Part shown: one piece after another, positions 36,019-44,321 of the stretch
How positions within the stretch are numbered: position 1 is the stretch's first letter
How the letters are laid out: every line of letters begins with the position of its first letter
NCBI RefSeq assembly: GCF_028657945.1
Contig: NZ_CP059693.1
Span: 124,001 to 188,000, forward strand
Reading direction: 5' to 3'
DNA length: 64,000 nucleotides
Source of the DNA: Thalassomonas haliotis
GTDB taxonomy: Bacteria; Pseudomonadota; Gammaproteobacteria; Enterobacterales; Alteromonadaceae
Position numbers and translations under genes: made by a program
The notes under the pieces: model-generated
Told to the model about the DNA's origin: nothing
Databases searched by the model: none
Seen by the model: the letters and a program-made list of their open reading frames with translations, nothing else

Positions 36019-36916
36019 TGACAACAGAAACATTACTACTGGAGAAATTAAAAGCCTTGCGAACACTCTTTGCTTCGTTGGCCCTTCTATTGACCAAAGG
36101 GGAGACGACTTAACATCTGCACTAAATACAGCAGCTCATATAGTGGAGGTTAGTTTTAATGTACAAGACTATACAGTAGATATTGACGGTACCAAAGTCG
36201 GGACTATTGGGGTGAATAGATATATAAACGATCTAGTCCAACAGAAAAAGTGTGAAAGTATATATATTGAATCAACCACTTTGGGTTTTGTAGAAGTTTT
36301 GTTATTACTAAAATGGTTTTCTCGCTCTGAAATCGATTCATTACAAGTAATTTATGCGGAGCCAAACCAATACAAGTCTAGAACCAATTACATGAATGAC
36401 TTTGGTAAACATGAGTTCGACTTGTCTACCCACACGGAGGGTTTCAAAGCAATTCCTGGTTTTGCCAAAGCTCTCACTCAGTCGAAAAAAGCGATATTAA
36501 TATCTTCTATGGGGTTTGAGCGCTCCAGGTTAGGCCAACTATTGTCGCAGGATGATGGCGCATATATCCACGCTGTCATACCGGTATTTGGAACCCCACC
36601 TTACCAAACCGGTTGGGACAAGCACAGTTTTTTTCAAAATGTAGACGTTTTAAATGACAAGGGGGAAAAACCTCAGTTTGTCGCTGCAAATTCACCAATT
36701 GATATGCTCGAAATGCTCGAATATATTAAGGGTTCATATAGCGAAGATGACGAAATTACTCTTGCACCATTAGGCACTAAACCTCTGAGTATAGCTTCAG
36801 CAGTATTTTTGATTAATAACCCACAAGTAACATTGAAGTATGATCATCCAAAGAGAAAAGGCCGCAGATCTACTGGACTAGGAAAAATCCATTTATATGA
36901 GATAAGCAAGCAGTAA
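36005..36916 (+). CDS. Unknown protein of the methylase/PRTase/ATPase operon
   Basis: 303 residues, start within the end of the ATPase gene. No enzyme motif is recognised. The chain alternates strands and helices, suggesting a Rossmann-like fold: NTLCFVGPSIDQRGD, YIESTTLGFVEVLLLLKW, QVIYAEPN, KKAILISSMGFERSRLGQLL, AVIPVFGTPPYQTGWDKH, and the end ITLAPLGTKPLSIASAVFLI, with a final basic RKGRRSTGLGKIH. The conserved-looking SMGFERSR and PLGTKP turns could bind a nucleotide or phosphate. Position as last gene suggests effector or ligand-processing role, but this is speculation. Confidence 0.65.
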   Translation: MISINDNRNITTGEIKSLANTLCFVGPSIDQRGDDLTSALNTAAHIVEVSFNVQDYTVDIDGTKVGTIGVNRYINDLVQQKKCESIYIESTTLGFVEVLLLLKWFSRSEIDSLQVIYAEPNQYKSRTNYMNDFGKHEFDLSTHTEGFKAIPGFAKALTQSKKAILISSMGFERSRLGQLLSQDDGAYIHAVIPVFGTPPYQTGWDKHSFFQNVDVLNDKGEKPQFVAANSPIDMLEMLEYIKGSYSEDDEITLAPLGTKPLSIASAVFLINNPQVTLKYDHPKRKGRRSTGLGKIHLYEISKQ

Positions 36917-36972
36917 TACTACTTATGGGGCTATAGCACTACCAAACTGAAAACTCTTGGAACGCAAACTCT

Positions 36973-37088
36973 GTCTGGAAAACCATTTTCCAGACCTTAA
37001 TAAAGTCCGAATTTCTTGGCTATTTTACACTTTTTCTGGAAAAGCCTTTTAAGCTAGATGGTGTGTAGATTTCCAGAGCTTTTCCAGA
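36973..37088. repeat. Right-end island repeats (TCTGGAAAA family x4)
   Basis: A perfect inverted repeat (GTCTGGAAAA, CCA, TTTTCCAGAC) at 36973-36995, then TCTGGAAAA at 37035 and its complement at 37080, plus a one-mismatch complement at 37069. Same 9-mer as at the left end. These are candidate recombinase-binding sites and the right island boundary. Confidence 0.6.
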
Positions 37089-37361
37089 TTTAGATGTACA
37101 GAGTACACATTGACGCTAACTTAATGAATTGGCGTGCGGAGTGAGCTTTATCTCCCTGTTGTTGATCGGCAAGGTTATCTAGATATTAGTTTTTCGAGGA
37201 TGCAAGAGGGGGGCTGGCTAGCACCGGCAAACTCAGATTAATCTGAACAGACTGTTATAAAATTGCTCACTGTCAGATTCGTTTTTAATTTCGACATGTC
37301 AAAATGAAGACTGGGCTTTAAGTGCCGGCAGGGGAGTATCATACCCCTGCCATATCAGGTA
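37089..37361. other. Flank right of the island
   Basis: No gene. A hairpin with eight-base stems GGCAGGGG and CCCCTGCC (37327-37351) lies just beyond the stop of the minus-strand gene; it has no T tract, so its termination ability is uncertain. Confidence 0.4.
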
Positions 37362-40300
37362 TCAGGGCGTTTGAGTATCATTCAGCCAAACAACATAAAG
37401 CTGTTCAACAGGTGTTTTCCCGGTCTCGTAGGCATAAAATTTCGCATCAACCTTACAGGGTAGCTCAGCTTCTTTGTTTGTTGCTTTAAGGTAATGAGCG
37501 GGATAGAAATGATGCGCTCTCTCGACATATGTTTGCTTGATATAGCGCTCAAGATCATCGTGATTGGACATTAAATGCATGCCATTGGGCCGTGGAAAAG
37601 CCACTGCGGCCATGTTGTTATCTTGGGCAATTTTGCGGGCAACGTCAAAGAAACCTTCGACAATCGATGAAGCGCTGTGCATTGCCAAGGCATTAGCCAG
37701 TGGGTTGATTGCCCTTATGATCAACGTTGGTTTCGAGGTATTTAATGCCGTGATGTGCTCAAAGTAGAGCAATGCCATGGCGGCAAGGTGTTTCTGCCCG
37801 GGTATGAAAGCCAGCAGGTGTGAGTGCCTTTGCTCATACCACATTTCTGTATTCGCAGCTGTGCAGATATTTGCTCCTTTTTTGGCAAAAAACGCTGCCG
37901 GCGACTTTGAAATCACAGCTTTTAATTTGGTTTTTGCATTTAAATTATTGCCGCCATCCAGAACAAATAACTTTTTCTGCCGGTCAACCCATTGGTAAAA
38001 TAGGCTGTTGATTCTTTGCCTGGCCAGTGCCAGGCCTTGTGCCAGGTTTTCCTTGGCTGTCGTTGAATCTATAGCGGCGTCCAAAGATAGCCTGGAAGCG
38101 AGTATTGAAGCATCGGTATTTGTCAGGGCTTCGATAAAGTCGGCTTGACAGGCATCCAAGGCATCAGGCAAGTTCACGCTAAACAGGGCATGCAGCGATT
38201 CTATCTGCTTGTAAGCGAGTCTTTCATTTTCTGCCATATGTTGAAAGTTATCGCCCCTTCCGATCAGCTCCCGCGCAAAAGTTGTATTTTGTGCAACCAC
38301 CAATAATACGCCGAGATGTCTGGCAAGCGACCATATATCTGCAGCGGGAGCATTTAAGCGTTTGGGACTTAAATGTTTGCAGGCATGGTACATGTCTGTT
38401 TGATACAGCTTTTCGAAGCGTTCAGCAAATTCGACAGCACTAATTAAAGCACGTAACCCCAGGTGATCCAGGGGTTTGTCCAAACGTATCTGATTTTGCT
38501 GCCAATGCATTGAGTAGTCAGCAGGTTCTGTAAGATGAGCAATATCCTCTTCTCGCCCTCTGACCTTGGGCCAAAATTCCAGTACTGTGCTCGGTGTCGT
38601 ACGGTATACCATGGCAATGAGATCTGCCTCAAAGGTGGTTAGAGCATCACCTGAGGGGCCGGCGCCGTTGAGCAAACGGTTAAGGTGCGGAGACAAATCA
38701 TCTATCTTCATTTGCAATTCTCTTTCAGATTTGTCGATTTCGGCAACAAGGCTTTCAAGAAGCAGGCCGTCAGTTTTTTCTAACAGAATTTTCAACTTGC
38801 CGGAAAGTTTTACCTGGAGTTGTTTGCTGAGTACTTCCCGTTTCTTTTGATATAGATTTCTGGTTTTTTCATTGGCTTTATATGGATAGGGTCCCAATGT
38901 TTCATCGACTCGTTTGGTAACGAGTTTTCTAACGCATTCACAATTACCGTGAAACAAAGTAAAATCTTTGCGCTCAAAAGCATCATCTAGAATGACCTGC
39001 TGAAGGGGATCCAGTTCCGATAAAAAGCGAATTTCACCTATGCCTACCGCATTTTTATAATACCAGTGCAGGATAGCATCTATCGTAGTCAATGCGCGTC
39101 GTTCCACCAGATATTGCAGCAGAAAAACTCCCAATGGCGTCAGCTTTAAAGCTTGCTGCAAGTGAGTGAAGCTATGGATCAGCCCAGCGTCGATAAGGTA
39201 ATAAAAGGAGTCCGGATAACCTGACTTGCCTGCATTTAACGTCCAAGCGGCGACAGCATCCTTTGACTGTTCCTTGCCATGTGGGCCGATAATGCCAAGC
39301 CATGAATCCAGCGTCTTAACATGCAAAGAATAACAGCGTAGGAATGCCAAAACGGATTGCGCATCACCATATCCATGTTTGTCGAGCACACGGAGAAAAG
39401 CCGGGAGGTCATCTGGAGATAATAAATACTCTCTGGCCTGAGGTAGTTGTGCGAGGCTTATATTATGTGGCGGCTCTGTTAGCTGTTTGAGTGCTGCCAG
39501 AGGCGGCGGCCCTTTGTGTTCGCCGATCGCCAGCAAAAGTTCCTGGCAGTCTTTTAATTCCTGTTCACTGGCGCCGCCCTTGAGAAGAGCTAAGGCAAAA
39601 GTTTCACAGGGAGCACGTTGAGACTTAAGTAACGGTTTAAAACCATTCATGGCGTGAACCGACTTCACATTCAGTGTTTCCACTAAAAATTGCCAACGTT
39701 TTGTGTCTGCCAGCAGCAGTTCTTCTGCGACCTTATCAAATAACACAGAAAGTTTTTTACCATCCAATGCAAGAAATGCCAAGGTCGCATTCAGTCGCTG
39801 CGCATCGAATTTTTCCACCCTATAAAGAGTCAGCTGCATGATTTTTTCGGGAAATACGCCGGCAGCTAACAAGAGCTGCACAACTTGATGGAAGCGTAGC
39901 AAGTCACCGGCCGTGAGCTTGTCCTGGTAGTTGTAATGGTGAGAGCGCGCCGGTAAAGCTTTTAGCATCTCAGGTGTACTGATCACTTGTCGTTTGACCA
40001 AGGCTAATGCCAGGTCGCCGTAATCATATTGGTGGTGGCCTCTAATAAGGGCTGCCATCTTATCAAGATCACAAACCCCTAAATGATGCCATGCTTTTAC
40101 CCAGTCAAGTCTCACACTTGCTATATATCTGAAATTTTCGTGCTTGCCGGGTGGTTTGAGGTGGCGTAAGGCAAAATCCAGTGAATCTGTCATCTGGCTG
40201 ATGAGCAGCATTCTTTTTATTTGCTGCTTGAAAATAAATTCGCGCCCCTGGGAAGTGCGAACGGGCTGAAGCAGTTTTTTGGCCCTGTTCATGGCTACAC

Positions 40301-40613
40301 TCGTGGGCAGCATGCCGAGCAGCAGCTGGGTAAACTTTTGCAACTTTGCCGGTAACAGCTCAATATGAACTGGGATCCCGAGTGCCCTGCGAAAATGACA
40401 TTCAATTTCAGGCTCTTCCGTCAGCATTCGTTCGCCAGCATACAGAAGATGTGTTCGGAATCCTTTGATCTGTAGACGGTATTTTTTCAACCAATGCACT
40501 TTATCGAGTGAATAATGCCTGAAGGATGATTTTTCTTCCGATATGACTTCTTGAATGATACGTCTTCGGAACGCTCGATAAGACTCTCTGCTACTCTGTG
40601 CTAAATTAATAAT
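37362..40613 (-). CDS. Large helical protein of unknown function, possible AUU start
   Basis: 1,045 residues from GTG 40499, or 1,083 from an ATT at 40613. The upstream frame is open and protein-like (SSRESYRAFRRRIIQEVISE), no ATG/GTG/TTG exists there, and AGGAG stands five bases before ATT, whereas GTG 40499 has no ribosome site. I therefore prefer the ATT, a rare start known from infC and pcnB. The chain is largely helical with Leu-rich segments, like a helical-repeat scaffold; a coiled stretch lies near 560-620. The last ~250 residues look like a separate alpha/beta domain (HSHLLAFIPGQKHLAAMALLYFEHI, MAAVAFPRPNGMHLMSNHDDL). No known family recognised. The composition is chromosomal, not island-like. 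Confidence 0.6.
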   Translation of the reverse strand: MINLAQSSRESYRAFRRRIIQEVISEEKSSFRHYSLDKVHWLKKYRLQIKGFRTHLLYAGERMLTEEPEIECHFRRALGIPVHIELLPAKLQKFTQLLLGMLPTSVAMNRAKKLLQPVRTSQGREFIFKQQIKRMLLISQMTDSLDFALRHLKPPGKHENFRYIASVRLDWVKAWHHLGVCDLDKMAALIRGHHQYDYGDLALALVKRQVISTPEMLKALPARSHHYNYQDKLTAGDLLRFHQVVQLLLAAGVFPEKIMQLTLYRVEKFDAQRLNATLAFLALDGKKLSVLFDKVAEELLLADTKRWQFLVETLNVKSVHAMNGFKPLLKSQRAPCETFALALLKGGASEQELKDCQELLLAIGEHKGPPPLAALKQLTEPPHNISLAQLPQAREYLLSPDDLPAFLRVLDKHGYGDAQSVLAFLRCYSLHVKTLDSWLGIIGPHGKEQSKDAVAAWTLNAGKSGYPDSFYYLIDAGLIHSFTHLQQALKLTPLGVFLLQYLVERRALTTIDAILHWYYKNAVGIGEIRFLSELDPLQQVILDDAFERKDFTLFHGNCECVRKLVTKRVDETLGPYPYKANEKTRNLYQKKREVLSKQLQVKLSGKLKILLEKTDGLLLESLVAEIDKSERELQMKIDDLSPHLNRLLNGAGPSGDALTTFEADLIAMVYRTTPSTVLEFWPKVRGREEDIAHLTEPADYSMHWQQNQIRLDKPLDHLGLRALISAVEFAERFEKLYQTDMYHACKHLSPKRLNAPAADIWSLARHLGVLLVVAQNTTFARELIGRGDNFQHMAENERLAYKQIESLHALFSVNLPDALDACQADFIEALTNTDASILASRLSLDAAIDSTTAKENLAQGLALARQRINSLFYQWVDRQKKLFVLDGGNNLNAKTKLKAVISKSPAAFFAKKGANICTAANTEMWYEQRHSHLLAFIPGQKHLAAMALLYFEHITALNTSKPTLIIRAINPLANALAMHSASSIVEGFFDVARKIAQDNNMAAVAFPRPNGMHLMSNHDDLERYIKQTYVERAHHFYPAHYLKATNKEAELPCKVDAKFYAYETGKTPVEQLYVVWLNDTQTP

Positions 40614-41112
40614 CAGTACTCCTGTTTTTATCCCAATAGAGCTATTTCTTCACGCTCGCAGCGAGCCATGCAACGGCTTTGGGGAGGCGAAAAAGATGTT
40701 GGATGTAATTTAATGAGCGCTCTTTCTCCGGAGGAAATTAATGACGTCACTAGCGATGTCTCCTGTCAGTACTTTCGGATGATCCTTTTGATAGGGCAAA
40801 GAAAAAACGGGTTTACTTTGGGGTTATGTATTGGGGCTTACCAGGGCAAATTAAAGAGTAATTAAGCTAAAGTTAAAACCATAAATGGTGCATGAAAAAA
40901 CTCCCGGGTAACAAGTATCCGTAAGCTCATTGTTTATAGCGCAGCCAATCAATAAAATGAATCGTTAAGCCTTTTAAATAAATCAAGACAGGACATTTCT
41001 GCAGAGCTGGCTAAAAATTCAAGGAGGCCAAGTCTGCGGGTTAACATTTAACTTATTTTGAGCCGGCGGTTTTTGTTATTCCCGTACCGGTTGGCAGTAC
41101 GGGAACAAATTC
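40614..41112. other. Intergenic region between the large unknown gene and rhodanese
   Basis: About 500 bases. A 65-codon ORF at 40668-40865 has no ribosome site or recognisable product and is not called. The region must carry the promoter of the minus-strand gene. Confidence 0.35.
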
Positions 41113-41484
41113 TTATCTTGTCTGCTGCCAGGCGTTAAAACCGCCGCTCAGGGAGTAAACCCGGTCAAAGCCCATTTGCTGTAAAGACAAGGCCGCCAGT
41201 GCCGAGCGCGCCCCCGACTGGCAATAGAGATAAATGTCTTGCTGTGCCAGCTGAGCTAACGGCTCGACTTCATTGGCTACCGCGGGATGATGGGTAATTT
41301 GCATTTCCAGTACCCCGCGGGAAATATGTATCGCCCCGGGAATCGTGCCCGACTCCAGCTCTGCGCTTTCGCGGATATCGATAATAATGCTTGCCTGTGT
41401 TAGCCGGCCGGCAAGTTGTTGGCAGCTGATTTCTTTGATTTGTTTTCTGGCTGCTTGTGCCAGGGTTTTACCATTGATGATCAT
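41113..41484 (-). CDS. Rhodanese-domain sulfurtransferase
   Basis: 123 residues with a single rhodanese domain. The active Cys88 lies in YLYCQSGARSALAA, the standard C-x-x-G-x-R-S loop; substrate-side IIDIRESAELESGTIPGAIHI is typical. It transfers sulfane sulfur in the cytoplasm. It is divergent from the YeeE-like genes with a shared operator at 41536-41556, so it belongs to a sulfur response module. Confidence 0.88.
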   Translation of the reverse strand: MIINGKTLAQAARKQIKEISCQQLAGRLTQASIIIDIRESAELESGTIPGAIHISRGVLEMQITHHPAVANEVEPLAQLAQQDIYLYCQSGARSALAALSLQQMGFDRVYSLSGGFNAWQQTR

Positions 41485-41535
41485 ATTTCCTCGCTTATCG
41501 ATTTTGTTTCTTTGGTTGAAATCTGCATCGTTAAA

Positions 41536-41556
41536 TCGTATATTGCAAATATACGA
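41536..41556. promoter_or_regulatory. BigR/SqrR-type operator
   Basis: A perfect inverted repeat: TCGTATATT, three-base spacer GCA, AATATACGA. It sits in the divergent space between rhodanese and yeeE genes. AT-rich palindromes of this type are bound by ArsR-family persulfide sensors. The local arsR gene is the likely binder. Confidence 0.65.
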
Positions 41557-41614
41557 TATTTAAGGCGCAACTCACAAGAAAAACTTGTCGGTGCCGTTTG
41601 ATGCAGGAATAAAA

Positions 41615-42031
41615 ATGACGGAGTTTACACCCTATAGCGCTATTTTAGGGGGCGCTTTTTTGGGACTGGCAGCCTTGCTGCTGTTAGTGCTTAATGGCCG
41701 GGTCGCCGGTATTTCCGGCATTATCCGCGGTATTTTTACCGCAGGGGATGGTGCGGGAAGCTGGCGTTGGTTTTTTTTACTCGGCTTAGTGCTGGCGCCT
41801 CTATTGGCGCCATCTCCTGTTGAGTTGCCTGAAAATATCCGGGTCAGCTGGTGGTTGATTTTACCGGCGGGATTTCTGGTGGGGCTGGGTAGCGCTTTAG
41901 GGGCCGGCTGTACCAGCGGTCACGGTATTTGCGGTATCGGACGCTTGTCGGGGCGGTCTTTGACGGCGACATTAACTTTTATGGCCACTGCTATGCTGGT
42001 GGTGTATCTGATCAGGCTGCTGATGGCTTAA
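41615..42031 (+). CDS. YeeE/YedE-family sulfur transporter, first half
   Basis: About 138 residues from the ATG at 41615, chosen because AGGA lies eight bases upstream; the in-frame GTG at 41585 would overlap the operator-proximal leader. Four membrane helices with the signature GAGCTSGHGICGIGRLS, whose Cys relays thiosulfate or sulfide in YeeE-type permeases. Works with the next gene as a split transporter in the inner membrane. Confidence 0.87.
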   Translation: MTEFTPYSAILGGAFLGLAALLLLVLNGRVAGISGIIRGIFTAGDGAGSWRWFFLLGLVLAPLLAPSPVELPENIRVSWWLILPAGFLVGLGSALGAGCTSGHGICGIGRLSGRSLTATLTFMATAMLVVYLIRLLMA

Positions 42032-42043
42032 GAGGGGCTTAAC

Positions 42044-42463
42044 ATGCAATTATTGATTTCCTTATGTTGTGGCGTACTTTTTGGTTTGGGGTTAATGGTT
42101 TCGCAAATGGCGAACCCCGAAAAGGTGCTGAACTTTTTGGATATCGGCGGCCGATGGGATCCCAGTTTACTCCTGGTGATGGCCAGTGCTTTACTTGTCT
42201 ATATTCCCGGCTACTTTTTGCTGGTCAAGCGGCGTACCAAGCCGGTTGCTGCCGAGAGTTTTTATTTGCCGCAAAAGCGGCAGATCGATAAACCTTTGCT
42301 GCTGGGGGCGGTTATTTTTGGTTCGGGTTGGGGGCTGGCGGGGATCTGTCCCGGTCCTGCGGTAGTGAATTTATCCGGCGGTGATGTTAAAATTTTTGCC
42401 TTTATTGTATTAATGCTGGCGGGAATGCGGTGCTCCGGATTTATTTCCCGCTTGAAGTCTTGA
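42044..42463 (+). CDS. YeeE/YedE-family sulfur transporter, second half (DUF6691-like)
   Basis: 139 residues, about four membrane helices. The conserved QMANPEKVLNFLDI, the short hydrophilic loop and GWGLAGICPGPAVVNLS are family marks; Cys in GICPGP is the second relay residue. It starts 12 bases after the first half and is cotranscribed. The pair imports or exports sulfur species. Confidence 0.87.
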   Translation: MQLLISLCCGVLFGLGLMVSQMANPEKVLNFLDIGGRWDPSLLLVMASALLVYIPGYFLLVKRRTKPVAAESFYLPQKRQIDKPLLLGAVIFGSGWGLAGICPGPAVVNLSGGDVKIFAFIVLMLAGMRCSGFISRLKS

Positions 42464-42513
42464 GCTTTATGCTTGCCTGAGAGGCGAAGGCATCAGGGTA
42501 ACAGCATAAGCTC
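42462..42513 (+). other. Branched hairpin between yeeE half and arsR
   Basis: Outer stem GAGCTTTATGCT with AGCATAAGCTC (one bulged T); inside is a small GCC/GGC hairpin. It starts at the stop of the transporter gene. It has no T tract. It may modulate arsR readthrough or mRNA stability. Confidence 0.45.
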
Positions 42514-42545
42514 GGGGCTTGAAATGATAGCAGCAGGAGGTAAAA

Positions 42546-42845
42546 GTGCGGGATTATAGTCAGCTGGAAGCCAGCGCCGGGCAGGCGGTCGCGCTGTTAA
42601 AAGCCATGGGCAACCAGCATAGGCTGATGATTTTGTGTGCCTTGCAGGACGGAGAGTTATCGGTATCTGAGCTTAATGCCCTGTTTCCCATACCCCAGTC
42701 TTCGCTGTCGCAACACTTGGCCTGGTTGCGCAATCAGGGTTATGTCAAAACCCGGCGTCAGGCGCAAACTATCTATTATGCCCTGGACAGTGCGGAAGTG
42801 GTGGAGGTGATCGCCGTGCTGCACCGGCTTTATTGCAGTGACTAG
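42546..42845 (+). CDS. ArsR-family persulfide-sensing repressor (BigR/SqrR-like)
   Basis: 99 residues, GTG start with AGGAGG eight bases upstream. Winged HTH (LKAMGNQHRLMILCALQDGELSVSELNALFPIPQSSLSQHLAWLRNQGYV). Two cysteines, C31 and C97, are 66 apart, the same distance as the redox pair C42/C108 of BigR and C41/C107 of SqrR, which form a polysulfide bridge. It follows the transporter genes and likely represses them and rhodanese through the 41536 palindrome. Confidence 0.85.
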   Translation: MRDYSQLEASAGQAVALLKAMGNQHRLMILCALQDGELSVSELNALFPIPQSSLSQHLAWLRNQGYVKTRRQAQTIYYALDSAEVVEVIAVLHRLYCSD

Positions 42846-43058
42846 AGCCTTATTGATTAAATAGCCCCTTTGTCTGGCCGAGCTGTTGTTCCCGACCGGC
42901 ATTTTCTTGTCTTTTCCGCGGTATTTCCGCTTTATGCTGTTTTTTCTCCGATCCGGTTAATTCCCGGTTACTTATCATCTTGGTTATGGTAGTTATAATA
43001 GGGTAGTTAAAATAAGGTACATAAAATAAGCCGCTTTTTAACAAGGAAAGTTAGTGCT

Positions 43059-44129
43059 ATGCAAAATAAAATAAAAAATGTCCTGATAAATAGCAAAAGC
43101 AATGACCTGCACTCGGATGTCGTTACTAAGGTATTGGCTGAAATGGATTGCCGGGTGACCTTATACCAGAGTGAAAAGCTGGCAATAAATTCGGCCGTTA
43201 ATTTTAGTCTTAACGGGCAAAAAAACCATCTGGAATATCATTGGGCAGATCAGCTCAGCGACCTATCTGAAATTGAGGCTGTCTGGCATCGTCGGCCACA
43301 AACCCCTATGGTGCCGGGTTATATTGTCCCTGAAGATAAAATGTTCGTGCAGCAGGAGCTGTGCAGCAGCAACCAGGCGTGCCTGGCCTTACTCGAACAT
43401 GCTTTTTGGCTGAATCCACAGGCGGCCGCCGCCCGGGCGAATATAAAACCGCTACAACTGAGCCTTGCCGACAAAGTGGGGCTTGCTATCCCGGAAACCC
43501 TGATCAGCAATGATCCCAAGGGCATTAAGGCTTTTATCAACTCAGGGCAAGATGCCATCTATAAACCCCTTAATGCCTTGGTCTGGCATGAACAGGGAAG
43601 AAATTACGCCACCTATAACGCCCGGGTAACAACAGAGCATTTGCCTAATGATACCTTGCTAAGCGCCTCTCCCGGGATATATCAGCGCCTGGTGGCCAAG
43701 CAATACGAGGTGCGGGCGCAGTTTTTCGGCCGCAGTTGTTTTGCCGTCAGCATAGACTCTAACCGGTTGCAGTACGGTGAACTCGACTGGCGCTTGCATC
43801 AGCATCAGGGCACTTTATCCAGCCCGGTTGAGTTACCGGATGAGATATACCAGGCGGCCTGCGCCTTGATGGATGAACTGGGGCTGGTGTGCGGCGCTTT
43901 TGACTTTATTGTTACCCGGGACGATGAGTGGGTATTTTTGGAAGTGAACGAGTCGGGACAGTTTTTGTTTCTCGAACAGTGGTGCCCGGAATTACCCGTG
44001 CTGGACGCCTTTTGCAAATGTTTAGTCTCTCAGGATAAAGACTTCGCTTATAAGCGGGTTTTTCAGCCGAGGAAGCTTGCCGATGTCCTGGATGATTACC
44101 AGTTCGACTTAGCGCTTTATCCCGCCTGA
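43059..44129 (+). CDS. ATP-grasp ligase of the MvdC/MvdD (graspetide synthetase) type
   Basis: 356 residues with an AAGGAAAG ribosome site. N-terminal pre-grasp region with IEAVWHRRPQTP, the ATP-grasp core with IYKPLNALVWHE, IYQRLVAKQYEVRAQFFG, FAVSIDS, LDWR and the metal site GAFDFIVTRDDEWVFLEVNESGQFLF, all as in microviridin-type ligases, which join Asp/Glu side chains to Lys, Thr or Ser in a precursor peptide. No precursor was found within the neighbouring 250 bases on either side. It may modify a peptide encoded elsewhere or another protein. Confidence 0.78.
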   Translation: MQNKIKNVLINSKSNDLHSDVVTKVLAEMDCRVTLYQSEKLAINSAVNFSLNGQKNHLEYHWADQLSDLSEIEAVWHRRPQTPMVPGYIVPEDKMFVQQELCSSNQACLALLEHAFWLNPQAAAARANIKPLQLSLADKVGLAIPETLISNDPKGIKAFINSGQDAIYKPLNALVWHEQGRNYATYNARVTTEHLPNDTLLSASPGIYQRLVAKQYEVRAQFFGRSCFAVSIDSNRLQYGELDWRLHQHQGTLSSPVELPDEIYQAACALMDELGLVCGAFDFIVTRDDEWVFLEVNESGQFLFLEQWCPELPVLDAFCKCLVSQDKDFAYKRVFQPRKLADVLDDYQFDLALYPA

Positions 44130-44321
44130 TAAGATTGTATCGCGTAGCCTGGTATGCCACTTTTATGATTTGCTTTGATTTTAAGCAGGTTTGTGTCGGT
44201 TTGATTTGTTTGCCAGTATCGCTTTTTTGATAAAACTGGCGTATTATCAAGCCTTGTTGAACTTAATTTGTTCACTTTTTGGGGCTGTTAAACCCGGTTT
44301 AATTTTTAGGAAACGTTTTTA

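Larger units (their letters stand above)
26281..37088. mobile_element. Recombinase-carrying genomic island with defence-like cargo
   Basis: About 10.8 kb, clearly more AT-rich than both flanks. All eight genes run on the plus strand. The 9-mer TCTGGAAAA (or its complement TTTTCCAGA) occurs at 26286, 26317, 36974, 36986 (complement), 37035 and 37080 (complement), i.e. at both ends. A direct repeat of type TTTTCTCTGGAAAAG (26281-26295) and TTTTTCTGGAAAAG (37031-37044) may be attL/attR. Left half: four recombination genes; right half: a four-gene methylase/PRTase/ATPase operon. The general plan resembles Tn554-type TnpABC and the gamma-mobile-trio islands. Exact ends are inferred. Confidence 0.7.

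Noticed and set aside
40668-40865. 65-codon ORF upstream of the large unknown gene
   Set aside because: No ribosome site, no recognisable features, lies in a promoter region.
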